Positions 9,273-19,520 are shown, counted from the stretch's first letter. The stretch is DNA of 64,000 nt from an uncultured Rhodospirillaceae bacterium (GCA_943787205.1 CALSLN010000013.1:62001-126000), one strand, 5' to 3'. A program made the numbers and translations. The notes: generated by a model not told the origin, from the letters alone.

Positions 9273-10880
9273 GTGAGTAACGAAGGTCACGTGATCAGTT
9301 CATTCGGACTAGATAAAAACGGCATCAATACGTCTGGTGCAGCCCGGTGGAATTTAGGGTCAGCGCAATTGGTTGAAACTGCTGTTAGTCGGAACGAGGG
9401 TAAGCTCTCCAAAGACGGAGCCCTTGTCTGCATCACCGGCCAGCACACAGGCCGCTCACCAAACGACAAGTTTATTGTCAAAGATGCGGAGACCGAAACC
9501 ACCGTAGACTGGGGTAAGGTCAACGTTCCCATGACCTCCGAGCACTTTGATGCTCTTCATCAAAAGATCCTTGCGCACATGTCGGCCAAGGATCTTTTTG
9601 TTCAGGACTGCTACGCGGGTGCTGACCCAGAGAATCGTCTGCGGGTTCGTATTGTTAACGAGAACGCATGGCACAACCTATTCGCCCGCAACATGTTTAT
9701 TCAGCCAAATGACAGTGAGCTCAGCGACTTTGAACCCGAGTTCACAGTATTGCAGGCGCCATCTTGTCATGCTGATCCGGCGACTCACGGAACGAACTCC
9801 GAAGTGTTTGTGGTTGTGGATTTCTCTAAGAAGCTCGTTCTAATTGGCGGAACGATCTACGCTGGTGAAATTAAGAAATCTGTCTTCTCGATCCTCAACT
9901 ACATTCTTCCTGGACGTGGTGTATTGCCAATGCACTGTTCCGCTAACATTGGCGAAGATGGCAACACCGCGATCTTCTTTGGCCTCTCAGGCACCGGGAA
10001 AACCACACTATCGGCAGATCAATCACGCGTTTTGATTGGTGATGACGAACACGGTTGGAGTGACAACGGCGTGTTCAATTTTGAAGGCGGTTGTTATGCC
10101 AAAGTGATTAACCTGTCAGAAGAAGCTGAGCCTGAGATTTACGAAACCACGCGCACGTTTGGGACTATACTTGAGAACGTGGTTATGGATCCTGTGACTC
10201 GTGCTTTGGATTTAGATGATGGATCATTAACGGAAAATACCCGCGCCTCTTACCCCATCGATTTCATTCCCAATACGTCTGAAACGGGTTTTGGCCCTCA
10301 GCCTCTGAACATCATTATGTTGACGGCTGATGCGTTCGGCGTGTTGCCCCCGATTTCTAAGCTGACACCTGAGCAGGCGATGTATCACTTCTTATCCGGG
10401 TACACCGCCAAAGTGGCAGGCACTGAGAAGGGCGTCAAAGAACCTACAGCTGCTTTCTCCGCGTGTTTCGGTGCGCCGTTTATGCCTCGTCACCCGACTG
10501 CATATGCAAAGCTTCTCGGCGAGAAGATGGAAAAAACTGGTGCCACATGCTGGCTCGTTAATACAGGCTGGTCTGGCGGTGGCTACGGTGTTGGTAAGCG
10601 CATGCAGATCAAATACACGCGGGCCATGCTGAATGCTGCCATCGACGGTACGCTGGGCGCAGGTGAATTTAATACGGACCCCAATTTTGGCCTTCTTGTT
10701 CCGGCGGCATGCCCAGGCGTTCCCGCTGATGTGTTGCAGCCAAAATCAACGTGGCAAGACCAAGCTGCTTATGACGCAGCGGCACAAGATGTAGCCGGGC
10801 GCTTTGAAAAGAACTTCAATCAGTTCGAAGAGCACGTTGGCGAACAGGTTATGGCCACTGCAATTCGATCTGCGGCATAG
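9273..10880 (+). CDS. pckA: Phosphoenolpyruvate carboxykinase (ATP)
   Basis: Cytosolic gluconeogenic enzyme converting oxaloacetate and ATP to PEP, CO2 and ADP. The P-loop [11 protein letters not shown] lies near residue 235, with the oxaloacetate/PEP-site [13 protein letters not shown]-like segment [14 protein letters not shown] near the N-terminus and [12 protein letters not shown] in the C-terminal half. I prefer the GTG at 9273 (535 residues), with GGGGG about 8 nt upstream. A TTG five codons earlier is also in frame. It is divergent from chvI and is followed after 27 bp by an SLC13 carrier, so the two may be co-transcribed. Confidence 0.96.
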   Translation: MSNEGHVISSFGLDKNGINTSGAARWNLGSAQLVETAVSRNEGKLSKDGALVCITGQHTGRSPNDKFIVKDAETETTVDWGKVNVPMTSEHFDALHQKILAHMSAKDLFVQDCYAGADPENRLRVRIVNENAWHNLFARNMFIQPNDSELSDFEPEFTVLQAPSCHADPATHGTNSEVFVVVDFSKKLVLIGGTIYAGEIKKSVFSILNYILPGRGVLPMHCSANIGEDGNTAIFFGLSGTGKTTLSADQSRVLIGDDEHGWSDNGVFNFEGGCYAKVINLSEEAEPEIYETTRTFGTILENVVMDPVTRALDLDDGSLTENTRASYPIDFIPNTSETGFGPQPLNIIMLTADAFGVLPPISKLTPEQAMYHFLSGYTAKVAGTEKGVKEPTAAFSACFGAPFMPRHPTAYAKLLGEKMEKTGATCWLVNTGWSGGGYGVGKRMQIKYTRAMLNAAIDGTLGAGEFNTDPNFGLLVPAACPGVPADVLQPKSTWQDQAAYDAAAQDVAGRFEKNFNQFEEHVGEQVMATAIRSAA

Positions 10881-10907
10881 GCTGGCAACGGCTTAGCTGA
10901 GAGACAC

Positions 10908-12431
10908 GTGGAGTCCACTCACTCAGACTCGCGGTATCCTGCATCTGGGCCAACACGTCAGCGTGTTGGCCTTTTGCTTGGCGGCTTCGCCTTTATTCTT
11001 TTGCTTCTTCTGCCACCGCCGCAGGGTTTAGATCCGGCCGGGTGGCGTGTCGCTGCTGTCGCAGTCCTTATGGCGGTGTGGTGGATAACCGAAGCGATCC
11101 CAGTATACGCGACCGGCTTACTGCCACTGGCGCTCTTTCCTTTGCTGGATGTCGTTAACATCGGCACTGCAGCAGCACCGTACGCCAATCCTTTGATTTT
11201 TTTGTTTATGGGCGGTTTCATGATTGCCTTGGCGATGCAGCGCTGGGGGCTGCATACCCGCATGGCGTTATCGCTGCTCGCCATCACGGGGACTCGCGCA
11301 CGCAATCTGATTGGTGGTTTCATGTTGGCAACAGCGCTGTTGTCGATGTGGGTCAGCAATACGGCGACCACAATGATGATGTTGCCGATTGCGATCTCCG
11401 TGTTGGCGTTGCTGCGTGCTGATACCGGAGACTTAAAATCGCTGCCGGGGTTCAACACAGCGCTTGTCTTGGCGATTGCCTATGGTGCGAATATTGGTGG
11501 CCTTGGGACGTTAATTGGCACGCCGCCAAACGCTTTGCTTGCGGCGTATTTCGATCAAACCTATGGCATCACGATTGGGTTTGCGGAGTGGATGATCGTT
11601 GGCCTGCCCTTGAGCCTGGTTTTGCTCCTCGTGACGTGGCTGATTTTGACACGGGTTTTGTACCCCACTCCGAACCATGAAGTTGAAGGCGCAGCGGCTA
11701 TTCTCGATCAGGCCCGATCCGCTCTAGGACCCATCTCGCGGGGTGAGCGCGTTGTCGCCGTCGGGTTTGCTAGCGCTGCGTTTCTTTGGGTGTTCCGTCC
11801 AGTTCTCTCTGATCTGCTGCCCTGGCTTAAGTTGAGCGATGCGGGCATTGCTATGACCGTGGCCTTGGTTTTGTTTCTGATCCCAAGCGGAGAGCGGGCT
11901 GAGTCTGGTGGCGCCGATGGCGTATTGAATTGGGATTGGGCCAGCAGACTTCCTTGGGGTGTTCTCTTACTGTTTGGCGGCGGTTTAAGCCTTGCCGCCG
12001 CAGCGGGTGCGTCTGGTCTTTCAACCTGGATTGGCAATGGCATGGCCGGATGGGGTGGCTTGCCAACCTTAGTTCTGTTGCTGGCTGTCGTGACGGCGGT
12101 GATTTTCTTGACTGAGGTGACATCCAATACAGCGACGACGGCGACACTGTTGCCCCTGTTGGCAGCGGCGGCTGTTGCCATTGGAGAAAACCCGTTGTTG
12201 CTGTGTATCCCGGCGGCCCTTGCAGCCAGTTGTGCTTTTATGTTGCCTCCGGCTACGCCTCCCAATGCTATTGTGTTTGGGTCCGGCCAAGTCACGATTC
12301 CGCAAATGGCACGCGCAGGGATTTGGCTGAATATCGTCAGTGTCGTTGTGTTGGTTGCGGTGTCGTATCTGATTGCGGCCCCAGTCTTTGGCATTGAGCC
12401 GGGGGTATTGCCCGACTGGGCAAGTTTATAG
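10908..12431 (+). CDS. SLC13/DASS family anion:sodium symporter
   Basis: Inner-membrane carrier of 507 residues with about 11-12 hydrophobic segments. It contains both SNT motifs of the DASS fold: VSNTATTMMMLP in the first half and TSNTATTATLLP in the second. Family members carry dicarboxylates, citrate or sulfate with sodium. The position directly after pckA, which consumes the C4 acid oxaloacetate, makes a dicarboxylate plausible but this is inference. The start is GTG with GAGAG just upstream. Confidence 0.88.
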   Translation: MESTHSDSRYPASGPTRQRVGLLLGGFAFILLLLLPPPQGLDPAGWRVAAVAVLMAVWWITEAIPVYATGLLPLALFPLLDVVNIGTAAAPYANPLIFLFMGGFMIALAMQRWGLHTRMALSLLAITGTRARNLIGGFMLATALLSMWVSNTATTMMMLPIAISVLALLRADTGDLKSLPGFNTALVLAIAYGANIGGLGTLIGTPPNALLAAYFDQTYGITIGFAEWMIVGLPLSLVLLLVTWLILTRVLYPTPNHEVEGAAAILDQARSALGPISRGERVVAVGFASAAFLWVFRPVLSDLLPWLKLSDAGIAMTVALVLFLIPSGERAESGGADGVLNWDWASRLPWGVLLLFGGGLSLAAAAGASGLSTWIGNGMAGWGGLPTLVLLLAVVTAVIFLTEVTSNTATTATLLPLLAAAAVAIGENPLLLCIPAALAASCAFMLPPATPPNAIVFGSGQVTIPQMARAGIWLNIVSVVVLVAVSYLIAAPVFGIEPGVLPDWASL

Positions 12432-12462
12432 TCGGTGCCGTAGGCAGATGACCGAAGTTTTT
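12432..12462 (+). terminator. Weak candidate terminator after the SLC13 gene
   Basis: TCGGT (12432-12436) can pair with ACCGA (12451-12455), followed by a short T-run at 12458-12462. The stem is only 5 bp and overlaps the stop codon of the convergent gene, so the call is tentative. Confidence 0.28.
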
Positions 12463-13987
12463 ATTCCGATCCTACCCGTCTCAACTCCAGCTTCGCACCT
12501 TGATATTCGACTAAGTCTACGGACCCTAAGGCGATAGCGGCTTTGAAACTCTCCCGTGCCAAATCAATCTGACCTGCTGCCAGTGCAAGCTGGCCCAACA
12601 CGAAGTGTGTTTCGGTGAGGCGGGCATTAGCTTTGTCAGAGTCTCGGGCGGCTTCTCTCAAAACCACATCAACGGTGACTTGACCTTCGAGTCCGTCGAC
12701 CAATGCGCCGGGCCAGACCATTGGATCAATGGCGTTTGTCATGTCTTTGAGTGCGACTTCAGCATCAGTCGCCTTCGCTCGCTTCGCGGCGATAAAGCGC
12801 CACACACTATCTGACGGGCGCGGGGCGGGCAGTGAGTCCAAATCTGCTAGAGCAGCCGTGAAATTTCCAGCCAGTACATAGGCTTGGGCGCGGCGTCGTT
12901 GCGCGAGGGTGAGGTCAGGCTCTGCTTCAAGGGCGGCTGTGAAATCGGTAATCGCGTCATCAGGGCGTCCGAGGGCGAGGCGTGCAAGCCCTCTGTTGAG
13001 CCGTGTATCGGCATCGTTAGGGAATCGCTTTAAGACATGGTCGAAGTCTTGTTCAGCCAGTTCGTATTTCTGTTGTGCAAATCTCGCGCTTCCTCGGAAT
13101 AAGCTGACGCGTTGATTGTCGGGTGTGGCGGCAAGGACAGTCGTGAAGTCTTCCTCCGCACCGTCAGACTTCTCTGCAAACAACCGTGCGACACCGCGCG
13201 CTTCCCGTGCGTCTAGGTCATCGGGTCTTACCACCAAGACAAGGCTATAGTCGGTAATGGCGGACTCATAATTTTTAACCTGTCCGTAGGCCGCCGCTCT
13301 GATCATCCGAATGTCTAAATTATCGGGCGCGTTTTCGAGCAGGGTGTCGAAGGTTTGTATCGCTTCTGCAGGTTGGCCTGCGCGAAGGTGTGCTGTGCCC
13401 AGTAAGCTGAGGCTGCTGCGATCGGACGCATCCAATGCGACCGCTTGCTGTAGTTCTCCGACTGCAGCACGGGCGTCTCCAGAGCGCAAAAATGTTCGAC
13501 CCCGCACTCGATAGGGGCCGGGGTCATTTGGATTGAGCCGTCTGACCTCGCCGAGGTCTGCCATCGCAGCGTCGGTATCACCAAGTCGGAGCAATATTTC
13601 TGCCCGCAATAAATAGGCATCAGTCATGCCCGGGTCAGCGCCGATGACCAAGTCGAGTTCGTCTAAGGCGGTTTCATTCAATCCGGTGAAAGATTTTAGG
13701 CGGGCACGGGTCAGGCGTGCCGTAACATCGATACCGCCCAAACCCTCCGCAGCATCGATATCTGCGAGAGCGCCCTCAAAATCGCGGCTCTGGCGGCGAA
13801 GTTCAGACCGCGCCAAATAGGCGCGTGCGCGCAAGGCGTCTTCAATTGCCTCGTCAGCAATGGTTTCGGTGCATGCGGTCACCCGCTGCCCTGAGGCGGC
13901 CGCTGTGAAACAGTCCATCGGTCCGGCGCTGGCGCTGGAAGACGTCATGACGAAGAGCAAAAAGGCGGTGAGAGAAACGAGTGGCAT
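12461..13987 (-). CDS. Exported TPR-repeat protein
   Basis: A 508-residue protein with an N-terminal signal peptide (hydrophobic residues 5-18, cleavage expected after the SASA segment). It is followed almost to the end by tetratricopeptide repeats, seen as recurring A-L-x-D-x-x-A and P-x-N/D-x-x-x-x-x-x-R-G signatures, for example IDAAEGLGG and LDASDRSSLSLLG. It is probably a periplasmic scaffold. I do not recognise a specific function. It is convergent with the SLC13 gene. A 207-bp gap to polA upstream holds no gene I can support. Confidence 0.8.
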   Translation of the reverse strand: MPLVSLTAFLLFVMTSSSASAGPMDCFTAAASGQRVTACTETIADEAIEDALRARAYLARSELRRQSRDFEGALADIDAAEGLGGIDVTARLTRARLKSFTGLNETALDELDLVIGADPGMTDAYLLRAEILLRLGDTDAAMADLGEVRRLNPNDPGPYRVRGRTFLRSGDARAAVGELQQAVALDASDRSSLSLLGTAHLRAGQPAEAIQTFDTLLENAPDNLDIRMIRAAAYGQVKNYESAITDYSLVLVVRPDDLDAREARGVARLFAEKSDGAEEDFTTVLAATPDNQRVSLFRGSARFAQQKYELAEQDFDHVLKRFPNDADTRLNRGLARLALGRPDDAITDFTAALEAEPDLTLAQRRRAQAYVLAGNFTAALADLDSLPAPRPSDSVWRFIAAKRAKATDAEVALKDMTNAIDPMVWPGALVDGLEGQVTVDVVLREAARDSDKANARLTETHFVLGQLALAAGQIDLARESFKAAIALGSVDLVEYQGAKLELRRVGSE

Positions 13988-14194
13988 ACCGCAGACATAA
14001 TCGGCTGGTGCAGGGACTGCAACGCTCTCATCAACGTCGATTTCCCTACCAAAACCTGGCTCTAGTCGGGTTCCCTTAAACCGTACTCGTGTGAATTAGG
14101 GGTTAGACCTTTGAATTATATGATTAAAAACTCAAAAAACGCGTCATGCATGGGCTCGTTCCTCGCAAAACGCGAATTTTAGGGTCTTAAGCGA

Positions 14195-16999
14195 CTAATG
14201 CGCCTCGGCCCAATTGGCGCCGGAGCCAGCGTCAACGACCAACGGCACGTCCAAATGGGCAGCGCCCTCCATGATTTTCTTGACCATGGCTTTTGTGTCT
14301 TCGACTTCCTTGTCGGGAACTTCAAAGATCAACTCATCGTGCACCTGCAATAACATGGTGGCGCTCAAGCCAGCCTCTTTCAGTGCATTTGGTAGTCTAA
14401 TCATGGCGCGCTTAATGATATCGGCGGCTCCGCCCTGAATTGGTGCGTTAATTGCTGCCCTTTCAGAGAAGCCACGCACATTCGGATTACGATCTCCAAT
14501 ACCAGGTGTCTGACAGCGCCGCCCGAACATGGTTGTGACGTATCCCTGCTTCTTTGCGATGGCCTTGGTTTCATCCATGTAGGTTTTGATTTCAGGGAAC
14601 TGATCAAAATAGGCTTCGATAAAGTCTTTCGCCTCTCCGCGTGGAATGGAAAGCTGACGTGCTAATCCAAACGCAGAAATGCCGTAGATAATTCCGAAAT
14701 TGATTGCCTTAGCCTGACGTCGGACCATGGGGTCCATGCCCTCTATAGGCACGCCAAACATTTTTGATGCGGTCGCCGCGTGAATGTCTTCGCCGTTCCT
14801 GAAAGCATCTTTCAGCGCCTTGATGTTAGCGACGTGAGCGACCAGCCGCAGTTCGATCTGGCTGTAGTCAGCTGAGACTAAAGACATGCCCTTTTCAGCA
14901 ATAAAGGCCGTACGGATTTTTCGGCCTTCTTCAGTGCGAATAGGAATGTTCTGCAAGTTGGGGTCGTTCGAGCTTAATCGCCCAGTCGACGCCACGGTTT
15001 GTGAGTAGGATGTGTGCACGCGCCCAGTGTCTGGATTGATCTGATTCTGTAAGGCGTCCGTGTAAGTGCTCTTCAGCTTTGTCACCTGGCGCCAGTCTAC
15101 CACCCTGGCAGGAAGGTCGTGGCCTTGTGCGGCTAAATCTTCGAGGACATCCGCACCCGTCGCCCATGCGCCAGACTTGCCGGTTTTTTTGCCACCCTCG
15201 AGCGACATTTCGTCGAACAGAATTTCACCAAGTTGTTTGGGTGAGCCGACGTTGAATTCCCGTCCGGCCAGCTTATGAATCTCTGTTTCCAGGCTAGCGG
15301 CACGGGTTGCGAAATCTTTGCTCATGGCTTTGAGCACACCTGCATCCGCTTTAACACCAGCCGTTTCCATGTCGACCAGGATGGGGATGAGGGCACGGTC
15401 GAGCCGTTCATAGACCGTCACCAAACGATCTTCGACCAGACGTGGCTTGAGCATATGCTGCAGGCGCAACGTGATGTCCGCATCTTCTGCGGCGTAATCT
15501 GTCGCGGTTTCTAAAGGGACTTGATTGAACGTGATCTGCGACTTTCCTTTGCCGCAAACATCAGAAAATTTAATCGTCGCATGACCCAGGTGTAGCTGGG
15601 CAAGTTCGTCCATTCCGTGTCCGTGCGATGATCCATCAAGGACGTAAGACAGCACCATCGTGTCATCGACAGGTGTTATGCCGATGCCATAGCGCCGCAA
15701 AACGTGCATATCGTATTTGATGTTTTGCCCAACCTTGAGCACGCCTGGGCTCTCTAGTAGCGGCTTAAGAGCAGCAATCGCTTTGTCCATTGGTATCTGT
15801 TTCGGCGCGTCCTTGGTTGCCTCTCCTGGCTCGCCCAGATCAAAGGTGCCCTGGTCACCGGCGCCTGTATGGCCAAGCGGGATGTAACACCCGGAGCCCG
15901 GCTCTACTGAAAGCGAGACGCCAACTAGGTTTGCGCGAAACGCGTCGAGTGCATCGGTCTCAGTGTCGACAGCTATAACGCCAGCTTTGTATGCCCGCGC
16001 GATCCATTGCTCCAAGGCCGCTATGTCCTGAACCAATTCGTACTCCGCGTCCGGCTTCATGGTCGCAGCTTGTTCTGCTGGGCTCACGACAGCGTCTTCA
16101 CCGCCCAGTTCGGCCCCAAGTTCAGTTGCAACCTTCGCCGCTAGGGTTCGGAAGCCTTGGTCTTTAAGCCAGCTTAGAATGATGCTCGGCTCAGGCGCTT
16201 GCCAGCCAAACTCATCGAGACCCGTCGTCACCGGAACGTCATCCTTTAGGGTAACGAGTTCTTTAGAGATGCGGGCAAGGTCAGCAAACTCGATCAGGTT
16301 CTCACGGCGCTTGTTTTGTTTGATTTCACTGGCGCGTTCTAAAATCGTTTCAAGGTCACCATATTCGTTCAGCAGAAGAGCCGCTGTTTTGACGCCGATT
16401 CCCGGCACACCAGGAACGTTGTCGGCGGAGTCTCCGGCGAGCGCTTGGACGTCGATGACTTTGTTCGGCGCGACGCCGAATTTTTCCATAACCTGATCTG
16501 GCCCGATCATCCGCTGTTTCATCGGATCAAGCATTTCAACGCCGTCGCCGACGAGCTGCATCAAGTCTTTGTCAGCAGAAACCACGGTAACTTTTAGTCC
16601 AGCCTCTTTGCCCATCCGTGCATAGGTTGCGATGAGATCGTCGGCCTCAAACCCTTTCATGTCGATACAGGCGACATTGAAAGCGCGGGTGGCATCTCTA
16701 ATTAGGTCGAACTGAGGTAATAAGTCTTCCGGGGTTTCGTCGCGGTTGGCTTTGTACTCTGGGTAAATTTCGTTGCGGAACGTGATCCGGCCAGCATCGA
16801 AAATAACAGCGATCAGTTCGGTCTCGTTTTTGTCGAGTAGGTCATCCATCAGCTTCATCAGCATGTTGGAAAAGCCGTAGACGGCATTGACCGGCACGCC
16901 GTCTGATCGAGTCATCGGTGGTAATGCGTGGTAGGCGCGAAAAATGTAACCTGAGCCGTCGACTAATATAAGCCGGTCAGCCTTGGGGGATTTTGCCAT
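14195..16999 (-). CDS. polA: DNA polymerase I
   Basis: A 934-residue repair and Okazaki-fragment-processing polymerase with all three domains. The 5'-nuclease domain spans residues 1-290 (LVDGSGYIFRAYHA, SADKDLMQLV). The proofreading exonuclease starts near 335 and its metal-binding AVDTETDAL motif is intact. The family A polymerase domain runs from about 550 to the end, with motif A SADYSQIELRLVAHVA, motif B RRQAKAINFGIIYG and motif C LLQVHDELIFEVP. Proofreading is therefore expected to be active. It lies 6 bp upstream of the zinc-finger gene's stop, in the same orientation. Confidence 0.98.
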   Translation of the reverse strand: MAKSPKADRLILVDGSGYIFRAYHALPPMTRSDGVPVNAVYGFSNMLMKLMDDLLDKNETELIAVIFDAGRITFRNEIYPEYKANRDETPEDLLPQFDLIRDATRAFNVACIDMKGFEADDLIATYARMGKEAGLKVTVVSADKDLMQLVGDGVEMLDPMKQRMIGPDQVMEKFGVAPNKVIDVQALAGDSADNVPGVPGIGVKTAALLLNEYGDLETILERASEIKQNKRRENLIEFADLARISKELVTLKDDVPVTTGLDEFGWQAPEPSIILSWLKDQGFRTLAAKVATELGAELGGEDAVVSPAEQAATMKPDAEYELVQDIAALEQWIARAYKAGVIAVDTETDALDAFRANLVGVSLSVEPGSGCYIPLGHTGAGDQGTFDLGEPGEATKDAPKQIPMDKAIAALKPLLESPGVLKVGQNIKYDMHVLRRYGIGITPVDDTMVLSYVLDGSSHGHGMDELAQLHLGHATIKFSDVCGKGKSQITFNQVPLETATDYAAEDADITLRLQHMLKPRLVEDRLVTVYERLDRALIPILVDMETAGVKADAGVLKAMSKDFATRAASLETEIHKLAGREFNVGSPKQLGEILFDEMSLEGGKKTGKSGAWATGADVLEDLAAQGHDLPARVVDWRQVTKLKSTYTDALQNQINPDTGRVHTSYSQTVASTGRLSSNDPNLQNIPIRTEEGRKIRTAFIAEKGMSLVSADYSQIELRLVAHVANIKALKDAFRNGEDIHAATASKMFGVPIEGMDPMVRRQAKAINFGIIYGISAFGLARQLSIPRGEAKDFIEAYFDQFPEIKTYMDETKAIAKKQGYVTTMFGRRCQTPGIGDRNPNVRGFSERAAINAPIQGGAADIIKRAMIRLPNALKEAGLSATMLLQVHDELIFEVPDKEVEDTKAMVKKIMEGAAHLDVPLVVDAGSGANWAEAH

Positions 17000-17005
17000 G
17001 CAGGG

Positions 17006-17188
17006 CTACTCTGGTGTGGCGTTTGACGCCGATTTCAAGATGAAACGCTTACCGCAGTAGGGACAATCCAGGTGACCAATATCCGTCTTAATATTGAGAA
17101 AAACCCGAGGGTGACCAAGAGCGCCGCCACCGCCATCGCAGTCCACGTCGGCGCGTTCTACTTCGACTGTTTCAGCTGGCTCTGTCAT
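17006..17188 (-). CDS. Small zinc-finger domain protein (zf-CHCC type)
   Basis: A 60-residue protein starting at MTEPAETVEV. The frame is open further upstream but would run into the divergent ABC gene. It carries a C-x8-H-x15-C-x2-C pattern: Cys17, His26, and Cys42/Cys45 in the CPYCGKRF knuckle. This matches the zf-CHCC family, whose mitochondrial relative is the complex I subunit NDUFS6. In alphaproteobacteria these proteins are often annotated only as zinc-finger proteins. It runs with polA, 6 bp apart. Confidence 0.85.
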   Translation of the reverse strand: MTEPAETVEVERADVDCDGGGGALGHPRVFLNIKTDIGHLDCPYCGKRFILKSASNATPE

Positions 17189-17369
17189 AGCGTTCGTCCA
17201 CTTGTGCTTGAAAGATAATGAGAGTCTTTCTATGACGCGCTGATCCTTCTGAGGCAACCCCGTTTGCATGCGGCTGGGGCTCTCCCGTTGACCCGTCATC
17301 AATGCGGATGATACCCACCACCTATAGAATTCCGTTTTACCCCAAGAAACATGAAGTGCCCCCAACCCC

Positions 17370-18356
17370 ATGCCAGACACCGCTTTTTTACCCGAATCGA
17401 GTATTGCTAACCTGCCAGACCTTGCTGTCTCCATCAGTGGGCTGACTAAGATCTACGGTGGTCAGAACGGGCTGCCAAAGAAAGAAGCGTTAACCAGTGT
17501 GGATCTCGAGGTGCCACGGGGCGCCTTTTTTGGTTTGCTTGGGCCGAACGGCGCCGGTAAGTCGACCATGATCAATATTATGGCCGGCCTCGTGAATAAG
17601 ACGTCTGGGTCTGTTCGGTTGTGGGACTTCGATATTGATTCCCAGGAGCGTCGAGCCCGCTGTGCAATCGGCATTGTTCCTCAGGAACTGAATCTCGACC
17701 CCTTTTTCACACCGAGAGAAACCCTAGAGGTGCAGGCGGGGCTTTATGGTGTGCCCAAGGCCGAGCGACGTACGGACGAAATTTTAGAGTCAGTTGGATT
17801 GAGTGATAAGGCCGATTCCTATTCCCGCACGTTGTCTGGTGGGATGCGCCGCCGATTGTTGATCGCCAAAGCGATGGTTCATAGCCCCCCTATTTTAGTC
17901 TTGGATGAACCGACAGCAGGCGTTGATGTCGAGCTTCGCAAGACACTATGGAAATCAATTCGCGAGATGAATGCGCGCGGTACAACGATCCTCCTTACAA
18001 CGCATTACCTTGAAGAAGCCGAAGAGCTGTGTGACCAAATCGCGATCATAAATCACGGTCAAGTTGTTGCATGCGATACGACGGAAGCTCTCCTTAAACA
18101 ACTTGATAACAAGACGGTTGTGCTCCTTTTGTCAGAACCGTTGTCATCTATCCCAGACGCGATGAAGCGATTTAATCCGCGTCAGCCGATGCCGAATCAG
18201 CTCGAGATCACGTACCGCCCATCTTCAACGGCGATGCTCGATATTTTGCAAACCGCGCAAGAGATAAAATTGCCGATCGCAGATATCGTGACGGAAGAAG
18301 TCGACTTGGAAGACATCTTTTTGCAATTGACCCGTTCGACGCCAGAGGCGCTATGA
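17370..18356 (+). CDS. ABC transporter ATP-binding protein, YadG-like
   Basis: A cytosolic ATPase subunit of 328 residues. It has Walker A GPNGAGKSTMINI, a Q-loop in GIVPQELNLDPF, signature LSGGMRRRLLIAKA, Walker B ILVLDEPTAGVD and the H-loop TTHYLEEAEEL. The GVDVELRKTLW stretch and C-terminal layout resemble Escherichia coli YadG, partner of an ABC-2 permease (YadH). No permease gene is adjacent, so the partner must be elsewhere. The stop overlaps the next gene's start in ATGA. Confidence 0.88.
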   Translation: MPDTAFLPESSIANLPDLAVSISGLTKIYGGQNGLPKKEALTSVDLEVPRGAFFGLLGPNGAGKSTMINIMAGLVNKTSGSVRLWDFDIDSQERRARCAIGIVPQELNLDPFFTPRETLEVQAGLYGVPKAERRTDEILESVGLSDKADSYSRTLSGGMRRRLLIAKAMVHSPPILVLDEPTAGVDVELRKTLWKSIREMNARGTTILLTTHYLEEAEELCDQIAIINHGQVVACDTTEALLKQLDNKTVVLLLSEPLSSIPDAMKRFNPRQPMPNQLEITYRPSSTAMLDILQTAQEIKLPIADIVTEEVDLEDIFLQLTRSTPEAL

Positions 18357-19354
18357 AGGCTGCGCTGGCGGTCATTGCTCTAGCGTCGTTTTTAGTGGCG
18401 TGTGCGCCTCAAGTTGCACCGTCTGGATCTGGGGTTCACGAGCCCTCTTTGACGAAGACGCATTTTGTAACGGCCGATGGTTTATCATTGCCCGTGCGGC
18501 GTTGGCTTCCAGACCATGACCCATCTGGTGTTGTTCTAGCCGTGCATGGTTTTAACGACTATGCAAAATCGTTTGGCGTTGTCCCTAATTCACAGGGTGT
18601 TGGTCCGTTCTTGGCGTCGCAAGGATATGCCGTTTACGCCTATGATCAACGTGGGTTCGGCGCTGCGCCTCACGCGGGCCTGTGGCCAGGCGAAGATACA
18701 ATCGCGAACGACTTTTCAGACTTTGCGGTCGTGCTTGATGGGCTGCATCCCAAGGTTCCGCTCTATGCCATCGGCGTCAGTATGGGTGGGGCCGTCATCA
18801 TTTCCGCGATGACAGATGGTTCGCCACCTCCCATTGATTCGGTGGTCTTAGTCGCGCCAGCTGTTTGGGCGCGCGAGACAATGCCGGTGAGTTATCGTGC
18901 CGCCCTCTGGTTGGGTGCGCACCTTATGCCGTCGGCGAAACCGTCTGGACGTGGTCTTGGCCGCCAAGCAAGCGATAACATTGATATGTTGCGGGAGAAC
19001 GGTCGCGACCCTCTGTTCATCAAAGATACGCGTATAGACAGTATCTACGGCCTGACAAATTTGATGGATCGCGCCCAAGCGCGTTCGGGTGATATTTCTG
19101 TCCCTGCGCTCTACGTCTATGGCGCGAACGATGAAATCATTCCAAAGGGTGCGACCAGGAAAGCAGTTGAAAAATTTCTGATCGGTGAGGGGCGCCGTCT
19201 TGGATTCTATGACTCTGGCTGGCACATGATGCTGCGCGATCTCCAGGCAGGCGTCGTTTTGTCGGATATCGCGGGCTTTCTCTTGGACCCAGCGCGGCCG
19301 CTGCAGTCCGGGGCTGATCGAGCAGCCCTAGACCGTTTAAAAGCTGCGGAATAG
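18353..19354 (+). CDS. Lipoprotein alpha/beta hydrolase, monoacylglycerol lipase-like
   Basis: A 333-residue serine hydrolase. The N-terminus is a lipoprotein signal, with hydrophobic residues 3-14 ending in the lipobox LVAC, so it should be membrane-anchored. The nucleophile elbow is GVSMGGAV, the acid is probably the Asp of GANDEIIP and the base the His of GWHMMLRD, all in the expected order. It resembles bacterial lysophospholipase/monoacylglycerol lipases. It is translationally coupled (ATGA) to the ABC ATPase, suggesting a joint role in lipid handling, which is inference. Confidence 0.82.
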   Translation: MKAALAVIALASFLVACAPQVAPSGSGVHEPSLTKTHFVTADGLSLPVRRWLPDHDPSGVVLAVHGFNDYAKSFGVVPNSQGVGPFLASQGYAVYAYDQRGFGAAPHAGLWPGEDTIANDFSDFAVVLDGLHPKVPLYAIGVSMGGAVIISAMTDGSPPPIDSVVLVAPAVWARETMPVSYRAALWLGAHLMPSAKPSGRGLGRQASDNIDMLRENGRDPLFIKDTRIDSIYGLTNLMDRAQARSGDISVPALYVYGANDEIIPKGATRKAVEKFLIGEGRRLGFYDSGWHMMLRDLQAGVVLSDIAGFLLDPARPLQSGADRAALDRLKAAE

Positions 19355-19422
19355 CAGGCATTTTCTGATCGGATCTGAGATAGACAGGGGCCAGGGCTTT
19401 GTCTATTGTCCCGCCCTCTCAA

Positions 19423-19499
19423 GCGCCCGTAGCTCAGCTGGATAGAGTACCAGATTCCGAATCTGGGGGTCACAGGTTCGAGTCCTGTCGGGCGCACCA
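19423..19499 (+). tRNA. tRNA-Arg (anticodon CCG)
   Basis: A complete 77-nt cloverleaf with encoded CCA. The acceptor stem is GCGCCCG/CGGGCGC (19423-19429 with 19489-19495), the D arm contains AGCTCAGCTGGATAG, and the anticodon stem CCAGA/TCTGG surrounds loop TTCCGAA. The T arm contains GGTTCGAGTCC. The anticodon CCG is at 19457-19459 and reads the Arg codon CGG. Confidence 0.97.
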
Positions 19500-19520
19500 A
19501 TTCCCTGCATATTTCTCATC

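Noticed and set aside
11708-12394. Long minus-strand frame opposite the SLC13 gene
   Set aside because: The product is low-complexity Ala/Pro/Arg/Thr-rich, as expected from the reverse of membrane-protein codons.
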